This document shows, piece after piece, positions 10,501-21,748 of a stretch of 64,000 bases of DNA. The stretch comes from Pinus tabuliformis (Eukaryota > Streptophyta > Pinopsida > Pinales > Pinaceae). Location of the stretch: contig CM062819.1 in assembly GCA_031772625.1 (NCBI GenBank), positions 825,385,003 to 825,449,002 of the forward strand. Reading direction: 5' to 3'. The notes under the pieces were generated by a model. It did not search any database. It was given only the letters and a program-made list of their open reading frames with translations, and was not told where the DNA came from. How positions within the stretch are numbered: position 1 is the stretch's first letter; each line of letters starts with the position of its first letter. Both the position numbers and the translations under genes were made by a program.

Positions 10501-13239
10501 TCACCTAGAACAGCAAAACAATTACTGAGTCCAACCATTTTCAACAATGAAAACATTCAGCAAATTCACCAAATTGACTGTGAAGAGATGAGCAGCGCGG
10601 AAGCTGAAATCATACAACTCAAAGACAATTTTCTTCCAGTAGGCCTTACCCCATTAGAAGACATTTTTGATTCAAATGATGTCCCCAGGAAACCAAAGAT
10701 ACAGCCATTAGATGCAGCAGTTGAAGAATGCAACATTGGTACTATTGACAAGCCTAAAATAATAAAACTATCTGCTTCTTTGCCCCCTGATAAAAAACCC
10801 AAATATATTGACCTCTTTAAAGAATTTCAAGATGTTTTTGCGTGGGGTTATGAGGATCTAAAGTCCTATGATACTTCTGTCATCCAGCACACCATTCCCC
10901 TCAAGCCTAATAAAAAACCATTCAAACAGAAATTGAGAAGGATCAATCCTGTGCTCCTTCCTTCCATTGAAAAAGAATTACATAAAATGTTCAAAGCTGG
11001 TATCATAGCACCAATCAGGTTCTCTGAGTGGATTTCAAATTTGGTCCCTACAAGAAAGAAAACTGGTGAGATTAGACTTTGTGTAGACTTAAGGAATTTG
11101 AATCAAGTATCACTCAAAGATAACTACCCTTTACCCAAAATGGATCACATTCTTCAAAGAGTAGTAGGGGCTTCAAGGATATCATTGCTTGATGGATTCT
11201 CAGGCTTCAATCAAATCCTAGTACACCCTGATGATCAAGACAAAACTGCATTTACAACCCCATGGGGAACTTTCAAGTATGTAAAAATGCCCTTTGGATT
11301 GAAAAACGCAGGGGCAACGTTTCAAAGAGCAATGGATATTGCTTTTGCAAAAGAGATTCATGACTTCTTGGTCATTTACTTAGATGATCTTACACCCTTT
11401 TCAAAATCTGACCAAGAACACTTGAAACATTTGAGACAGATTTTCATAACATGCAGGAAATATGGTATTTCCTTAAACCCCAAGAAATCATTGTTTGGCT
11501 TGGAAGAAGGGAAACTCTTAGGGCACATTATTTCAAAAGATGGCATAAGAATTGATCCAGATAGGATACAAGCCATCCTACAAATGCCTCACCCAAGGAA
11601 TGTCAAGGAGTTGCAGGGATTCTTAGGAAAAATCAACTTTTTAAGAAGGTTTATCCCAAACTTAGCAGAACTAATCAGATTATTAAACAATATGCTAAAG
11701 AAAGATTCAAAGGTCAAATGGACTGTTGAAGCAAAACAAGCCTTTGAAAGTATAAAATTGGCATTAACTCAAACCCCAGTGTTAACCAATCCTCAGTTTG
11801 ACAGAGACTTTATCATTTTTTCTTTTGCCTCTCAGCATACTATTGCTGCTGTTTTATTACAGAAAGATGACCAAGGGAATGAGAAGCCTATTGCCTTCTT
11901 CAGCAGAGCTCTTAGAGATGCCCCTCTAAAGTATCAAATTATGGAGAAACAAGCCTATGCTTTGATCAAAGCTATTAAAGACTTTAGGATTTACATCCTT
12001 TACTCCCATGTTGTGGCTTATGTACCAAGTCCTATTGTCAAGGACATTCTCACACAAGAAAACTTAGAGGGTAGAAGAGGAAAATGGATTGCAAACATAT
12101 TAGAATTTGACATTGAAATAAAACCCACAAAGCTGATAAAAGGGCAAGGTTTGGCCAAACTAATGACAGAAGCAAATTTCCAAGCCTTAGATATCAATCA
12201 ACTGGACAGTGAAACAGAGATGGCGACTCCAAAGATCAATGTAGCCTTTGAACAATCTCCTTGGTACTCTGATATCTGTTATGTGTTACAAAACCTGTGT
12301 GCTCCCCCAGGACTGTCCAGAACTAAATGTAGGTTCCTAAAAATGAAAACATCTAGATTTTGTGTGATGGATGGAAATTTACTTTGGAAGAACCATGAAG
12401 GTATATTGCTACACTGTCTAATGGAAAATGAAACTAACAACATCATGCAAGAATTCCATGCTGGAGACTGTGGTGGACATTTGTACTGGAAATCCACTGT
12501 GGACAAGATATTGAGGGCTGGTTATTACTGGCCCACCATGTTCTCTGATGTTAAGAAATTCACAGCCTCAAGCCACAAATGCCAACTGTTTGAAGGCAAA
12601 AGACAGCTGCTGCCACTTCCTTTGAAGCTCATTGCAACAGAGAGACCTTTCCAACAATGGGGCTTGGATTTCATTGGGGAAATTCATCCCTCATCTTCAG
12701 GCCAACACAGATGGATTTTAACAGCAACAGACTACTTCACCAAGTGGATTGAGGCTGCCCCATGCAGACAAGCAAATGATTCAGTAATCATTCAGTTTTT
12801 AGAAAACAATATACTGGCTAGATTTGGCTGTCCAGACAAGATAATAACAGACAATGCTGCTGCCTTCAGATCCAAGAAGATGGTGAACTTCTGCCATAAA
12901 TTTCACATTACTTTGGGCCATTCTACTGCTTACTATCCTCAAGGAAATGGCCTTGCTGAATCATCAAACAAAAGTCTAATAAACATCATAAAGAAGGTGC
13001 TGGAAGAGAACAAAAAGAATTGGCATAAGAAACTGGTCAATGCTTTATGGGCAGATAGACTAACAACAAAAAGATCAATTGGGACCAGCCCATATGAGTT
13101 AGTTTATGGATTAGAAGCCAGATTTCCTTCATCACTAGGAGTACCAGTTATGAAGCTTCTGCAAGAAAGTCAAGCAGAGCCAAATGACATGCAAAGGAGG
13201 ATTAACCAGATAATCTGTTTACAGCAAACAAGAGAATAG
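7543..13239 (+). CDS. gag-pol: Element A gag-pol polyprotein (Gag, protease, extra RNase H, RT, degenerate RNase H, integrase)
   Basis: The 1898-codon frame is numbered from the ATG at 7543. Gag occupies roughly residues 1-290, with the Ty3-type core TGDVRTWFRSL at 67-77 and no CCHC zinc knuckle. The aspartic protease has DSGA at 529-532. A separate RNase H follows, with D758, E797 and D821, but H871 stands where the last acidic residue is expected. A nine-residue repeat lies near 935-976. RT has CVDLRNLN near 1180-1187 and the catalytic YLDD at 1279-1282. The domain after RT has RNase H shape, but the usual TDAS is FSFAS at 1426-1430. Integrase has H1639, H1646 and C1680, with S1677 replacing one zinc cysteine, and D1709, D1770 and E1806 with exact D-35-E spacing. 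A TAG at 13237 cuts off the C-terminus. The product would copy the element RNA and insert it; the amber and the altered zinc site suggest this copy is impaired. Confidence 0.95.
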   Translation: MANRYAPLQIPANAAALPQDYQTKISFFDSNGPLTAVQHAKKMQDHFETYEIDDDSVRMRIFVQSLTGDVRTWFRSLNANSIATPEDLYQEFTNRWEKKKDPLHILGEYNTIKRGPQETVLEYCARFNNVYNAIPQNLRPPPDLALYNFLDGFDLDMAYQLKERDPPTLAEAQRVAVTVEANLIAKRNRAKLEKKTGFREEPSGLDQKLDAILNSMKRLGERVESVERKSSWEASQRNPPRNPNFRRTQNPNIGKTNADQDIRPPFQENYAETSTANQLNEDPEINLMGLDGKSHVFLTQGDHEEDERKTFQTKSGESFDFKQGYDTAVYEVHKQYKLRSRTVNVNHPDKIKDKQRSKETMVTEPNDNINLPAEEVVVEEVTELLSPLQQPMATSSSHPNSNITPQDMSTRGRFQNQDEIQQEDLINRERTAIRDSKTQVDKPFDLGTEIGKLKIAIPLSELAKHDIYKQQIKKSLQLTSSKDDVNVLDDTPELLFGPEVDGKTTVTGILPFYVSLHVHDKILHNAMFDSGASHNLMPKAVMERLNLDITRPYKDLFSFDSSQVKCLGLIKDLCVSLVQYPNKTILMDVVVADIPPKYGMLLSRSWGAKLQGSLQLDMSYATISVFGQPKRLYRETLMKYMVSSEEKPQNFPIYAVHSDIDSFILFNDSTSLSNNDIRTETLIQEQNIDQTSSTCQTSISPTIHSIPPLLVKDCQTSDQTILENKIEKKPQLLLTLPSHEHIAKPPFQQDILWVLEFDGSVNKLGAGAGVWIHNKEKGYAEGRAYRLNFRCTNNMAEYEALLLGLKLAKSLQAPRLSIMGDSDLVIQQVKGNFVTNDKRLRSYRSAVIEILETFSEFVITKISRGHNLHAHSLATFASTFKFPLEPNNCFTAEVKYRPSIPNNVKEWQVFEDDMQINNFLTLQQEFTGLNIDLDGASQSQILESASQSQILESASQSQILESASQSQILDGASPSQIQFQQSAHPMSPRTAKQLLSPTIFNNENIQQIHQIDCEEMSSAEAEIIQLKDNFLPVGLTPLEDIFDSNDVPRKPKIQPLDAAVEECNIGTIDKPKIIKLSASLPPDKKPKYIDLFKEFQDVFAWGYEDLKSYDTSVIQHTIPLKPNKKPFKQKLRRINPVLLPSIEKELHKMFKAGIIAPIRFSEWISNLVPTRKKTGEIRLCVDLRNLNQVSLKDNYPLPKMDHILQRVVGASRISLLDGFSGFNQILVHPDDQDKTAFTTPWGTFKYVKMPFGLKNAGATFQRAMDIAFAKEIHDFLVIYLDDLTPFSKSDQEHLKHLRQIFITCRKYGISLNPKKSLFGLEEGKLLGHIISKDGIRIDPDRIQAILQMPHPRNVKELQGFLGKINFLRRFIPNLAELIRLLNNMLKKDSKVKWTVEAKQAFESIKLALTQTPVLTNPQFDRDFIIFSFASQHTIAAVLLQKDDQGNEKPIAFFSRALRDAPLKYQIMEKQAYALIKAIKDFRIYILYSHVVAYVPSPIVKDILTQENLEGRRGKWIANILEFDIEIKPTKLIKGQGLAKLMTEANFQALDINQLDSETEMATPKINVAFEQSPWYSDICYVLQNLCAPPGLSRTKCRFLKMKTSRFCVMDGNLLWKNHEGILLHCLMENETNNIMQEFHAGDCGGHLYWKSTVDKILRAGYYWPTMFSDVKKFTASSHKCQLFEGKRQLLPLPLKLIATERPFQQWGLDFIGEIHPSSSGQHRWILTATDYFTKWIEAAPCRQANDSVIIQFLENNILARFGCPDKIITDNAAAFRSKKMVNFCHKFHITLGHSTAYYPQGNGLAESSNKSLINIIKKVLEENKKNWHKKLVNALWADRLTTKRSIGTSPYELVYGLEARFPSSLGVPVMKLLQESQAEPNDMQRRINQIICLQQTRE
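10345..10470 (+). repeat. 27-bp in-frame tandem repeat in the pol linker
   Basis: About four and a half copies of a 27-bp unit encode repeated ASQSQILES, ending in a variant ILDGASPSQI. They lie between the extra RNase H (ending near 10190) and RT (starting near 10860). The period is a multiple of three, so the frame is kept. The copies are almost identical, which points to recent slippage expansion in a tolerant linker. Confidence 0.95.
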
Positions 13240-13524
13240 GTTTTCAGCAGAGTACAGACATTACAAGAGAAACTGAAAAGGGCCTTTGATAGAAGAACCA
13301 AAGCAGAAGATTTCAATGTAGGTGACAAAGTCTTAAAGTGGGATGCAAGAAGAGAAGAGAAAGGAAAACATGGGAAATTTGATTCTTTATGGAGAGGACC
13401 GTTTGCTGTCCAAGCAGTACAAGGTAACAACACCTACTTCCTTAAAAGTCTGACTGAAACTGACTTGGATGAAGGCCCTGTCAATGGCAGGATGCTGAAG
13501 CACTACTTTGACTATTCCCCATGA
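13240..13524 (+). pseudogene. C-terminal tail of element A integrase, after an in-frame TAG
   Basis: The frame continues for 94 codons after the TAG at 13237 and ends at TGA 13522. It contains the conserved integrase tail features FDRRTKAEDFNVGDKVLKWD, GKHGKFDSLWRGPF and GPVNGRMLKHYF. Element F has the matching tail at 62770-63053. The tail is therefore a real part of the integrase, separated by one stop. Readthrough is possible but unproven; a mutated CAG is the simpler reading. Confidence 0.85.
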
Positions 13525-14192
13525 GTGGAACCTAAGGATTCATTGTATATATACATATGTACATATTATTTTCTGTTTTAGATTGTAAATAGCAGTTTTC
13601 CAAGTGATTCACCAAAACAGCAAAAGGCAAATAGAATCAGAGGTCTTCCAAGAAAGAAACACACAATTTTGACACATCAATACAGCAAATTTCAAAGATT
13701 GGTATGGGCAGCCAAAGAGTAAGGCAATCTGACCTGTTGTTCTTGGTCTTTCAAAAGAAAAACCATCCCCATGTGGAGCCACTGTTGGATACCTATACCA
13801 ATAGGTTTCATGTTTCATGATTGGCAAGAGAAAGTCCAAATATGCTCTGCTTTGAGTTCACAAAGATCCCATATTTCCTAGGCAACAAGAAGGTGTGTAA
13901 AGTGTTTCAATGTTGATGACCTTATTTCAAATTTTGATGGATGATCCAACAGTCTAATCTGGATCATGCCATGTGTTCAATTTTGTGCTATAGACTAGAG
14001 AAAGAAGTCTGTCCAAACTGCTTAATCTTGGCAGACAACTAGTTTAGGTAGAGAAGAAAAGGATCCCAACAGCTTAATCTGGGACCTTGGAAGAGATAAG
14101 GGTAGAAGTAGATAGAGAAAGCAAAAGAAAAAGCCAAAGAAAAGAAAAGGCAAGTAAGGGTTTGCAAGTCCAAGTGCACCCTCCAAGAAGAA
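13525..14192 (+). other. Non-coding region between gag-pol and the 3' LTR of element A, with candidate polypurine tracts
   Basis: No gene is visible. Purine-rich stretches suitable as polypurine tracts occur near 13880-13892 (followed by TGTGTAAAG) and across 14090-14160 (followed by TTTGCAAG). The 3' LTR must begin somewhere in this stretch. It cannot be placed exactly because the start of the 5' LTR is outside the window; similarity to the 5' LTR is visible from 14193. Confidence 0.6.
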
Positions 14193-17100
14193 ATAAAAAT
14201 GCTAGGTAAGTAGCAGGGTAAGTAGTTGGGGTTGCAGAAAGGTTATTCCTACTATTGCAAGAATGGTGATGGTAGGTATCAAAGCAAAGTTGATTAAGTG
14301 ACAAGGGTGTCCTTCTTCATCAATCTTGAGCAGGAAGCATGACTAATTTCCCTCATTCCCCTCCAATTTCATCTCTAACATTCCCCTATCAGCTAAAGAT
14401 TCATGGAAAAGACTAAGGTTTCATGCTGTTTCTTAAATCTCTAAGAAGCAACATTTCTTGTCTAAAATTCTTTTCATTTTGATCTGCATTTAAAACCAAG
14501 TTTGTTACATATAAACTCAATGGTTTCCACATCCACTTACCCTCTCCTCCATAACTAACACTAACCCTACTATATAAATCCCTTATATATCACCTTTTCC
14601 CTAATATTACTAACACCAAGGTGTATAAATCCCAAAATCTTATAAATACCCACCCCCTTGGCATTATAGCCAATAAAGTCTTGAGTCAGGGATCAAATGA
14701 CACCAGGTCATATTGATGAACCTATGCCAGCTACCCCTTCCCCTTCATAAGCCAATTTCCCTATTTTTACCCCTTTTTCACATAAAAACCTATAAAAGCC
14801 CTAAACCCCACCTTACCTGCTTCAAAGGGCAAAAAAGCATGAAAACCCACTTTCCGCCATATAACCAAGGTCTAGCGCATATAATCGTTTTTTAATTACA
14901 TTGGAAAATCATACAAAACACCAATTCTTATACCCCGCCCGCTTCCGTATATGCCGCACATGTCACCTCCGCGACGACCGTTAGATCAGACCCTCCAGAT
15001 CTGACGGCCCTGATTGCGTCGGGCTCCTTCCGACGTCCAACAATTACCTGTACTATCCACCTGTCGTATCTGCCATCCGTCCGCCGTCCGATCAACATCC
15101 GTAGAATCTAACGATCATCGTGACGTCGGAGCTCATCTGATGACCGAAAATTATCTCCCGACGTTCGTATTTGAGGACGTCACTCCGCTGCTACGTGTCC
15201 TCACCACCATACGTCGGAGGTACAACTGACGGATACCACCCCCGTACAGGAGGTGGTGCGATATAAAACCATTGGCGGTTTCCGGATTCCCCCATCCCGC
15301 CTACTCACGTCATCACCGCATCAGCAACGTGTCAGCGCCCCGTCACCCAGGTACGCTGCCCCGTCAGTCCCTTGCCCTGCCATTAGTCCACCTGTCCTGC
15401 CATGTCACCGCCACTGTGGACCAATCAGACCCCGCCACGTCACCCGATGACGTCATCCGACCTTGACCCCACCAATGACGTCATGCTGACGTTAGCACGA
15501 ATTCGCGCCAAAAGCATCAAAAGGTCTATTTTAGCCAAAATTTCGCGTTTTTTGCCATTTTCGTGTGTTCGTCGTTGTTTTGCTCTGCATGCAAACTACG
15601 TATAAACCTGCACCAGCCGCTGAAATTTGTCTCGTGACCACCAGAACGTCCATTCCTTCAACGCCAGCAAGCCCTGACCGATCCAATTTTACAGGTATTG
15701 CTCGTTTGTGCTCTAAAACTCCATTTTCGCTACATTTCTCGTGTCAATGAGTAGCAGGCCTTAAGAGCAGAAATTCACCGTCAAAAAACCACTGAATTGC
15801 CGTTTAAACTTAACCAGAACTGTTATTAAGCCTCTGCCAAGCCAATTGTCGGCAATTAAAAAGAAAACTGTCACTGGTTCGCGCAATCGTGAACCCGTCA
15901 CCTGCAGGAGACAAATACACTGCAAAAGAATATCCTCTTAACATTTCCGCCACCCACAAAGTCATACAGAGGCAGTATTTCAACTGCTGCAGTCTTACTT
16001 CCACCTTTCACTTACAAAATCATCACTTTCTGCAAAGAAACCTTGTTGCTGTTATTCTGGATAATAACACAGTCTTTGAGCAGACAGAAATCTTAAAAGA
16101 AGAGTCATGGACCCCCCTGTAGCTCCTATAGCCCTCAATGTGGCTCCCCTGAATGTTCCTAACAGAACATTGGACACCAGGGCATTAGCAGACCTTGACT
16201 ACAAGATATCAGAGGAGATGTTGAGCAGAAGCAGGTTCCACTTGCAAATCCTAAATGAAATAAAAATCAAACATGAGAGGGGGACAGATATCTTAGGAAT
16301 TTGGGATTCATTCCTCCCAATATTCAAACTTACTCAGGTTAATCAATTCCCTGAGCTTGTACACTTAGTTGCTGATCACTATGATGCATCCCAGAGGGCA
16401 GTGCTGGACCCTTCAGGCTCAATTCTGTTCCTTATTACCCCTGAAGCCATCAGGGAGATGTTGCAGTTCCAGACAGATCAGAAATTGGTCCCTCTATCAC
16501 TAGCTGATTTAATAGTACAGGGAGCCAGAACCACACAGGCCCAAATTACAAAGATCAACCAGCTGTTCATTAAAGCTGACACTCTGCAAGTTCCTCCTAT
16601 CAACTGTGTTTACCTCAACCAATTGGGCCTAGACCTGGTTGATATGATCAGTCCCATCCTGGGATATGACTCAATAGAACATGTGGATGAAACAGTTATA
16701 CAAATGATGCTCATGTTTTCCCCGGGAAAGAAGCCAATCCACTATGATTATGCCACATACATATCAGATAAGATGCATGAGTAGTTGATGAATTTGTCAA
16801 GAGAAAGGGTATTTAGATACACCTCTTACCTATATCATCTGCTCCTATACTTCCAGCATGATAAATTCTCCTTCCCGAAGAAGAGAATAGATGCACAGGG
16901 CAATCTGAGATCAGTAGTGTATTGGACATCCGTTTTTCATGTAGCAAGCCATTCTCCATACACCTACTGCGAATTTATTGATCTTTTCATCCATCCAGCC
17001 TTGACTCTACTGTTGGGTTCACCTCCTCCCAGATTGACAGATGAGATGAAAAGACTCCTTCAGCTATCAAAAGTATACAGCATTGGGGATTGGTATTTCT

Positions 17101-20100
17101 ACCAACACCACACCGTCATTAGAATATATGGGTGTGAGCTGCCCCCATTCAGATTACCCAAATTTGTGCCAATGAGGCTATTTGCCTTAGAATACTTCAG
17201 GCAGTTTGGCTTTGTGGATATCTTCCACTTCTCAGGCAGAGGCAAAAAGGCACAGCTAAAGGTCAAGAGTCAACTTGGCCATTTCATTTACAATGAAAGG
17301 GATGAAGGGTGGAAGGAAGCAGACACAATACTGGGGGGATTTGGCCTCAAGTACAGTTTCATATGGAAACCCTATGACCCCAACAACTTCATCACAATGA
17401 GGAGACTCAAATACAAACTGTCTGCTTATGGTCATTATAGCCTCCCTCAAATAGAAAAATATGCCAACCAAAGCAAGTGGAAAAGAGGAACTTTAGAAGA
17501 AAATGTGACTCAAGAAGAGCTAAATCAAAGAGCTCTAAACAACCAAAAGAAGATGGCTGACCTTGAGTTTTATGCACAGGTCCCCTCACTGCCAAGCACA
17601 CAAATTGGAGCAGCAGCCTCCTCTTCAACCACCCCACAGCAAACTACAAGAGTTGCTGGAAAAGTATCAGAAAAAGGAAAGGAAAAGGAAATGGAGGCAG
17701 AGAAAGAGATGGAGCAGGAGCAACAGCAGGAACAGCAACAAAAACAACAGCAGCAAGCAGAAGGGCTGCAGCAAGGGCAGCAAGAAGAGCAAGGGCAGGA
17801 GCAGCCTGCCCAGCAAAAGAAAACAGTGGAGACTCCTCAGACCACTGAAAGAACATTGCCTCCAAGACAAGATACCACATTTGATGCCTCGGTCCTCCAA
17901 ACCCGCAAAAGGAGGATACATTTGTCTTTAGGAAAAGGGAAAGAGAAACTCCACTCACATCCTCCATAGACCAGGGAGAGAAAAGGCAAAGACTTAATGA
18001 TTTTCCAGAGGATGATGTAGCAATAAGAGAGGCATTGGGCATGGGCCCACCCAGTCAAGAAATTTCAGCAAGTTCCTCCCAGCAGGAACAAGACAGGACA
18101 ATGGGAGGGGAGGTCAGCTCCTCTAGCCAGCAGAAAGAAGGACAAATAAGCATAAAACAACAGTTTATAGACATTAAGAGGAGGAGTGACCCAATCAAAG
18201 TACAATTGTATAATCACTTGCTTAACATGGCTCCTTCCAATCAGCAGAGACTTATGTCTGCTTTTGATGTAAGTGAAGGCAAACTGACAATGAGTCACTT
18301 CATGCCTACGGCACTCAAACCACAATCCACTGCTGATTATCTCAGGACCAACCTAGAGGTCCTTGCTAAAGACATACACCCTATGGATAAAATCGAGCTG
18401 CATAAGCAAACTGGGGAAATGGTGTATGCTGCATTGGCCGACAAGACCCTGGACAATTACAAATTAACAAGCAGTCTCAATGCCACAGCTTCCCAGCTGG
18501 AACTAGAGAGGGCCTCTTCTCAGGCCAAAGACAACAGGATCAAAACCTTGGAGGAAATCATTATAGAAATTGGGCACAATCCCAATGACATCAAAGGGAT
18601 ACAAGAGATCCTGAAAATCAGGGATGCTGACATGGCTGCACTAAGAAAGAAGATCAAAATTCCAGCCACTATCCATCCACAGACTGATGAGGTAGCAAAG
18701 CAAAGGTATGAGCAGGACTCTACTGACCTGCTAGTTTCTATTTACAAAGAGCTTGTGAAAGCATAAGAAAAATTGGGGCAATATGAAGCCGCACAAGCAC
18801 CTCTACAAGCATCATCAAAACAAGCACAGGAAGGGCAGACATCTCAGCCCCCTCCACAGGTCATCAATCTTGAGGAGACTGCTCCTACTACTGCACCTCC
18901 ACCTCAGCAGGCTGAACAACCAGCCACATCTACTTCAGCAGCACCCATCAGCACAGATCAGAGCCTAGACATGCAAAAGCTAAAGAATGAAATACAAGCT
19001 TTGGAAGCTCAAATGATGCAGCTGAATGAAACTAAGGAGCAACTGGCTAAGGTAAATGAAAGGCATGACAAAACAAAAAGAGAAGTGGGAGAGAAGGCCA
19101 GGGAAATCAAAGCCCTTAAAGACAAAATCAAGGAGCTTGAGAATGAGCTCAAGCTAGATAAAATCATAGCTGAGATCAGAGCAATGATATGGTCCAATAT
19201 TGGTAAATCCATCAACAACCAATGGCCATACATTGAAACAATCCATGAGCAACTAGAGCTCATTCCAAAGGCACAGAGGGAAATCAGAACATCAAGGGCC
19301 TTATTGGGAAATATGCCTGAAATTGCTACAAGAATGATCAATGTGCTCAATCACAAGACAAGTTCTCAGTTGGCCATCATGGGAATTGCAAATAGAACTG
19401 AGACTATCCAAATGATCAAGAGGGTTCTTACTCTTAGAAATCTGGTGCAGACATTGGACAGAAGAACCCAGGATATGCAAATAGAGGTAAACAGGTTCAT
19501 GGAGAGATTCCAGGTATTAGAGAGCAAAGGACTCCCTAGCTTGCTGAACAGCGGAGGGAGATTATTCACCCATGAACAATATGCCAAGAGAGTGAATGTT
19601 TTTGCCTCATCACAAGTCAATGAGAAGGCCAGCACTTCAGAAGACACAGGGCCTATCATAGGACAGATTTTCTATGGTAAGATAGAAAGTCTACTTTTTG
19701 TAATGAATGAAATGAATCATTTATTTGATGTAGCTCCCAACTTCTTCAAATATACTGAAGCTGAAGAGACAATGGAGGCCATCCTCAGGCATCAGCTCCC
19801 TACACAGGAATGGTGGACAGATGCAATCCAAAGAATTTTGTGAACAGAGACTCATGCACCAACTTCTGTTTCTCATATAAATTTTGATGAAAAGAAAAGT
19901 CAACAAAGACAGCAGGCATTATAAATTCAAAACTGAGCCAACTCAGCACATAAAGCGGCCAACAAAGCAGAAGAGGAGGACCACAGCTGGCAAAGCCGAG
20001 AACTCATTACGCAGGCAAAAGTAAATGCGCACCTACAGGATTGATACATAGTAATGTAACCGACTCAGTGACTCCTTAAAGTCAAACAATCCTCTGACAG

Positions 20101-21083
20101 ACATAAATGGCATTTACGCTGCATTTAACATTGTAATAACTTCTTGCCTGCTTTCTGAACACTATTGAAGATATTTTCTCTCTCTCAGATGACTCAATAC
20201 CTGGGATATTTTGTATACATATTTCTATATAAACCCCTTCGCATGAGATAGCAAGGGTTGTTGGAAATTTCTCCTGAAGAGTTTCTTATGCTGTAATTGT
20301 TTTCTGAAAGTCAATAAAAGAAAGCAATGGAATTTCGTGGATGCTTGATGTGTTGAAGATGTTCTGTGCCTGTTCATGACTGCTGGATCCCTGCGTATCT
20401 TATCATGCAATAAGTCTCTGTAACTTTCTCCATGTTTATTTTGTTTTATTATACATCCATATACGCTATCTAATTTCCCATATTAAGCAGCAGAGAAAAA
20501 GAATAACTCCCAGGATTTGCTCACTGAGCACCCTGAGTTCAGTCTATGTTGTTTACTAAGTGTTTTCTTCAGATGTGATCCATATAAAGTGTGATTCTTA
20601 GTTGCTGCACTTTAGGAAAACATCTTTCATATCGACCACTGTCACAGGAATTCATACCTTGCTCCTGTGCTCTGCATTTATCTTCATTGCACCAGCATAA
20701 CAGAAAATTCTTAATAGATTTCTGCTGTTTGACACATATCATCACCCAAAATTTCATCTTGTCTGTTAAGGTACACAATAGGCCTTGCATTTATAACAAT
20801 ACTCAACATTTAAGATCATCTCACAACATCTAGACTCCATTGCCCAATGGAAATTCACCATCAAAGTATTACATCATAAGAACTGAAAGAGATCCTTCAA
20901 CCAAAACATAAACAAAACCTGTGCATAATACCTAGCCTAAAACACTATCATAACAGATACAAATCATAAAGAGAGAGCCCTCTCTGATCACAGTTTGGCT
21001 AGAAACAGTGATCCAAAGATTGGTTAGTGGTTACCCCGGCCGTATTCCCTTGGGAGTCATAGGGAACAACCTGGGTGTTAACA
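14193..21083 (+). repeat. Element A 3' LTR
   Basis: It matches 1-6930 with scattered substitutions and small indels and ends at the same TTAACA (21078-21083), after which the sequence is unrelated to the primer-site region. Its true start may lie up to about 300 bases further left. It carries the candidate promoter again near 15420-15610 and a broken copy of the long ORF. Bases 19844-21083 repeat the non-coding 3' part of the LTR. Confidence 0.93.
16107..19843 (+). pseudogene. Broken second copy of the LTR ORF of element A
   Basis: It is very similar to 1920-5690 but has four lesions. CAG became TAG at codon 226 (16782). A 33-bp stretch of the E/Q-rich tract is missing near 17787. One base is lost near 17903, where the 5' copy has ACCCCGCAAAA, shifting the frame. 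CAA became TAA at 18764. The three remaining open pieces are about 225, 394 and 600 residues long in their frames. LTRs are identical when an element inserts, so these changes arose after insertion. Confidence 0.9.
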
Positions 21084-21733
21084 GTCTTAAAAACCCAAGT
21101 TATTCTAATGGGAAAGACCTCTATAGAGCTTGTTAAAGAACATGTTATCTTTTACTAGATTGCTATATTAATGAAGTTTTTTGAAATAAATGTGAAAAGA
21201 CGCCTCTATGCTTGTTGTTATTTTGGAATCAACAAGATAAAAACAAAAATTCTGTTAAACAACTTTTCTAACAGTTCTGAGAGACTACAATGAGAATAGT
21301 GAATATGTCAGGTCAATCTCAGAGAACATGCTTTCTATAATGCTTTGAATGGCTAGTTACAATGTCGAAACCATATTCATTATATCAAATACACATGGAA
21401 TTCTCAACAAAACATATATGATACTATTCCTTTTATGGATATTTGATTTAGAGATATCTTTTTCAACATTAATTATGATTTGTAGTTCTGCAATTAGAAA
21501 CTGTCTTTGGTCAACATGGATGAGGATAAATGGTAAAAGTCCTAGGTTTTCATGGATAATACCCATATTAAAACCCATAAAGACATGATGTGGCAATGAG
21601 GAAAGAAAGTATAACTTGCATCATAGTTATCTTAGATTTAATTATTTTTTTTAACCCATTCTCATAACTGCACTTTTAGGGTTGGGTTAACATAGTAACC
21701 ACCTTTGATTAGACAAGGGGGTGTTTTACAAAG

Positions 21734-21748
21734 TGGTATCAGAGCCCC
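21734..21748 (+). other. Copia-type primer-binding site in region B
   Basis: TGGTATCAGAGCCCC is the usual plant site for initiator tRNA-Met priming. It is preceded three bases earlier by GTTTTACA, a plausible LTR end. Bases 21084 to about 21730 may therefore be the last part of an LTR whose beginning was separated by the insertion of element A. No second LTR copy is visible to prove this. Confidence 0.45.

Larger units (their letters stand above)
1..21083 (+). mobile_element. Element A: Tat/Ogre-like Ty3 LTR retrotransposon, 5' end outside the window
   Basis: A direct repeat of about 6.9 kb (1-6930 and 14193-21083) flanks an internal region with a primer-binding site, one long gag-pol frame and a non-coding tail. 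Both repeat copies end in GTGTTAACA, and the 5' copy is followed three bases later by the primer site. Domain order is gag, protease, extra RNase H, RT, degenerate RNase H, integrase, with no chromodomain, which fits the Tat/Ogre branch of Ty3 elements. The left LTR is cut by the window edge, so the left target duplication cannot be read; the five bases after the right LTR are GTCTT. The two LTRs look nearly identical, which suggests a recent insertion. Confidence 0.93.
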
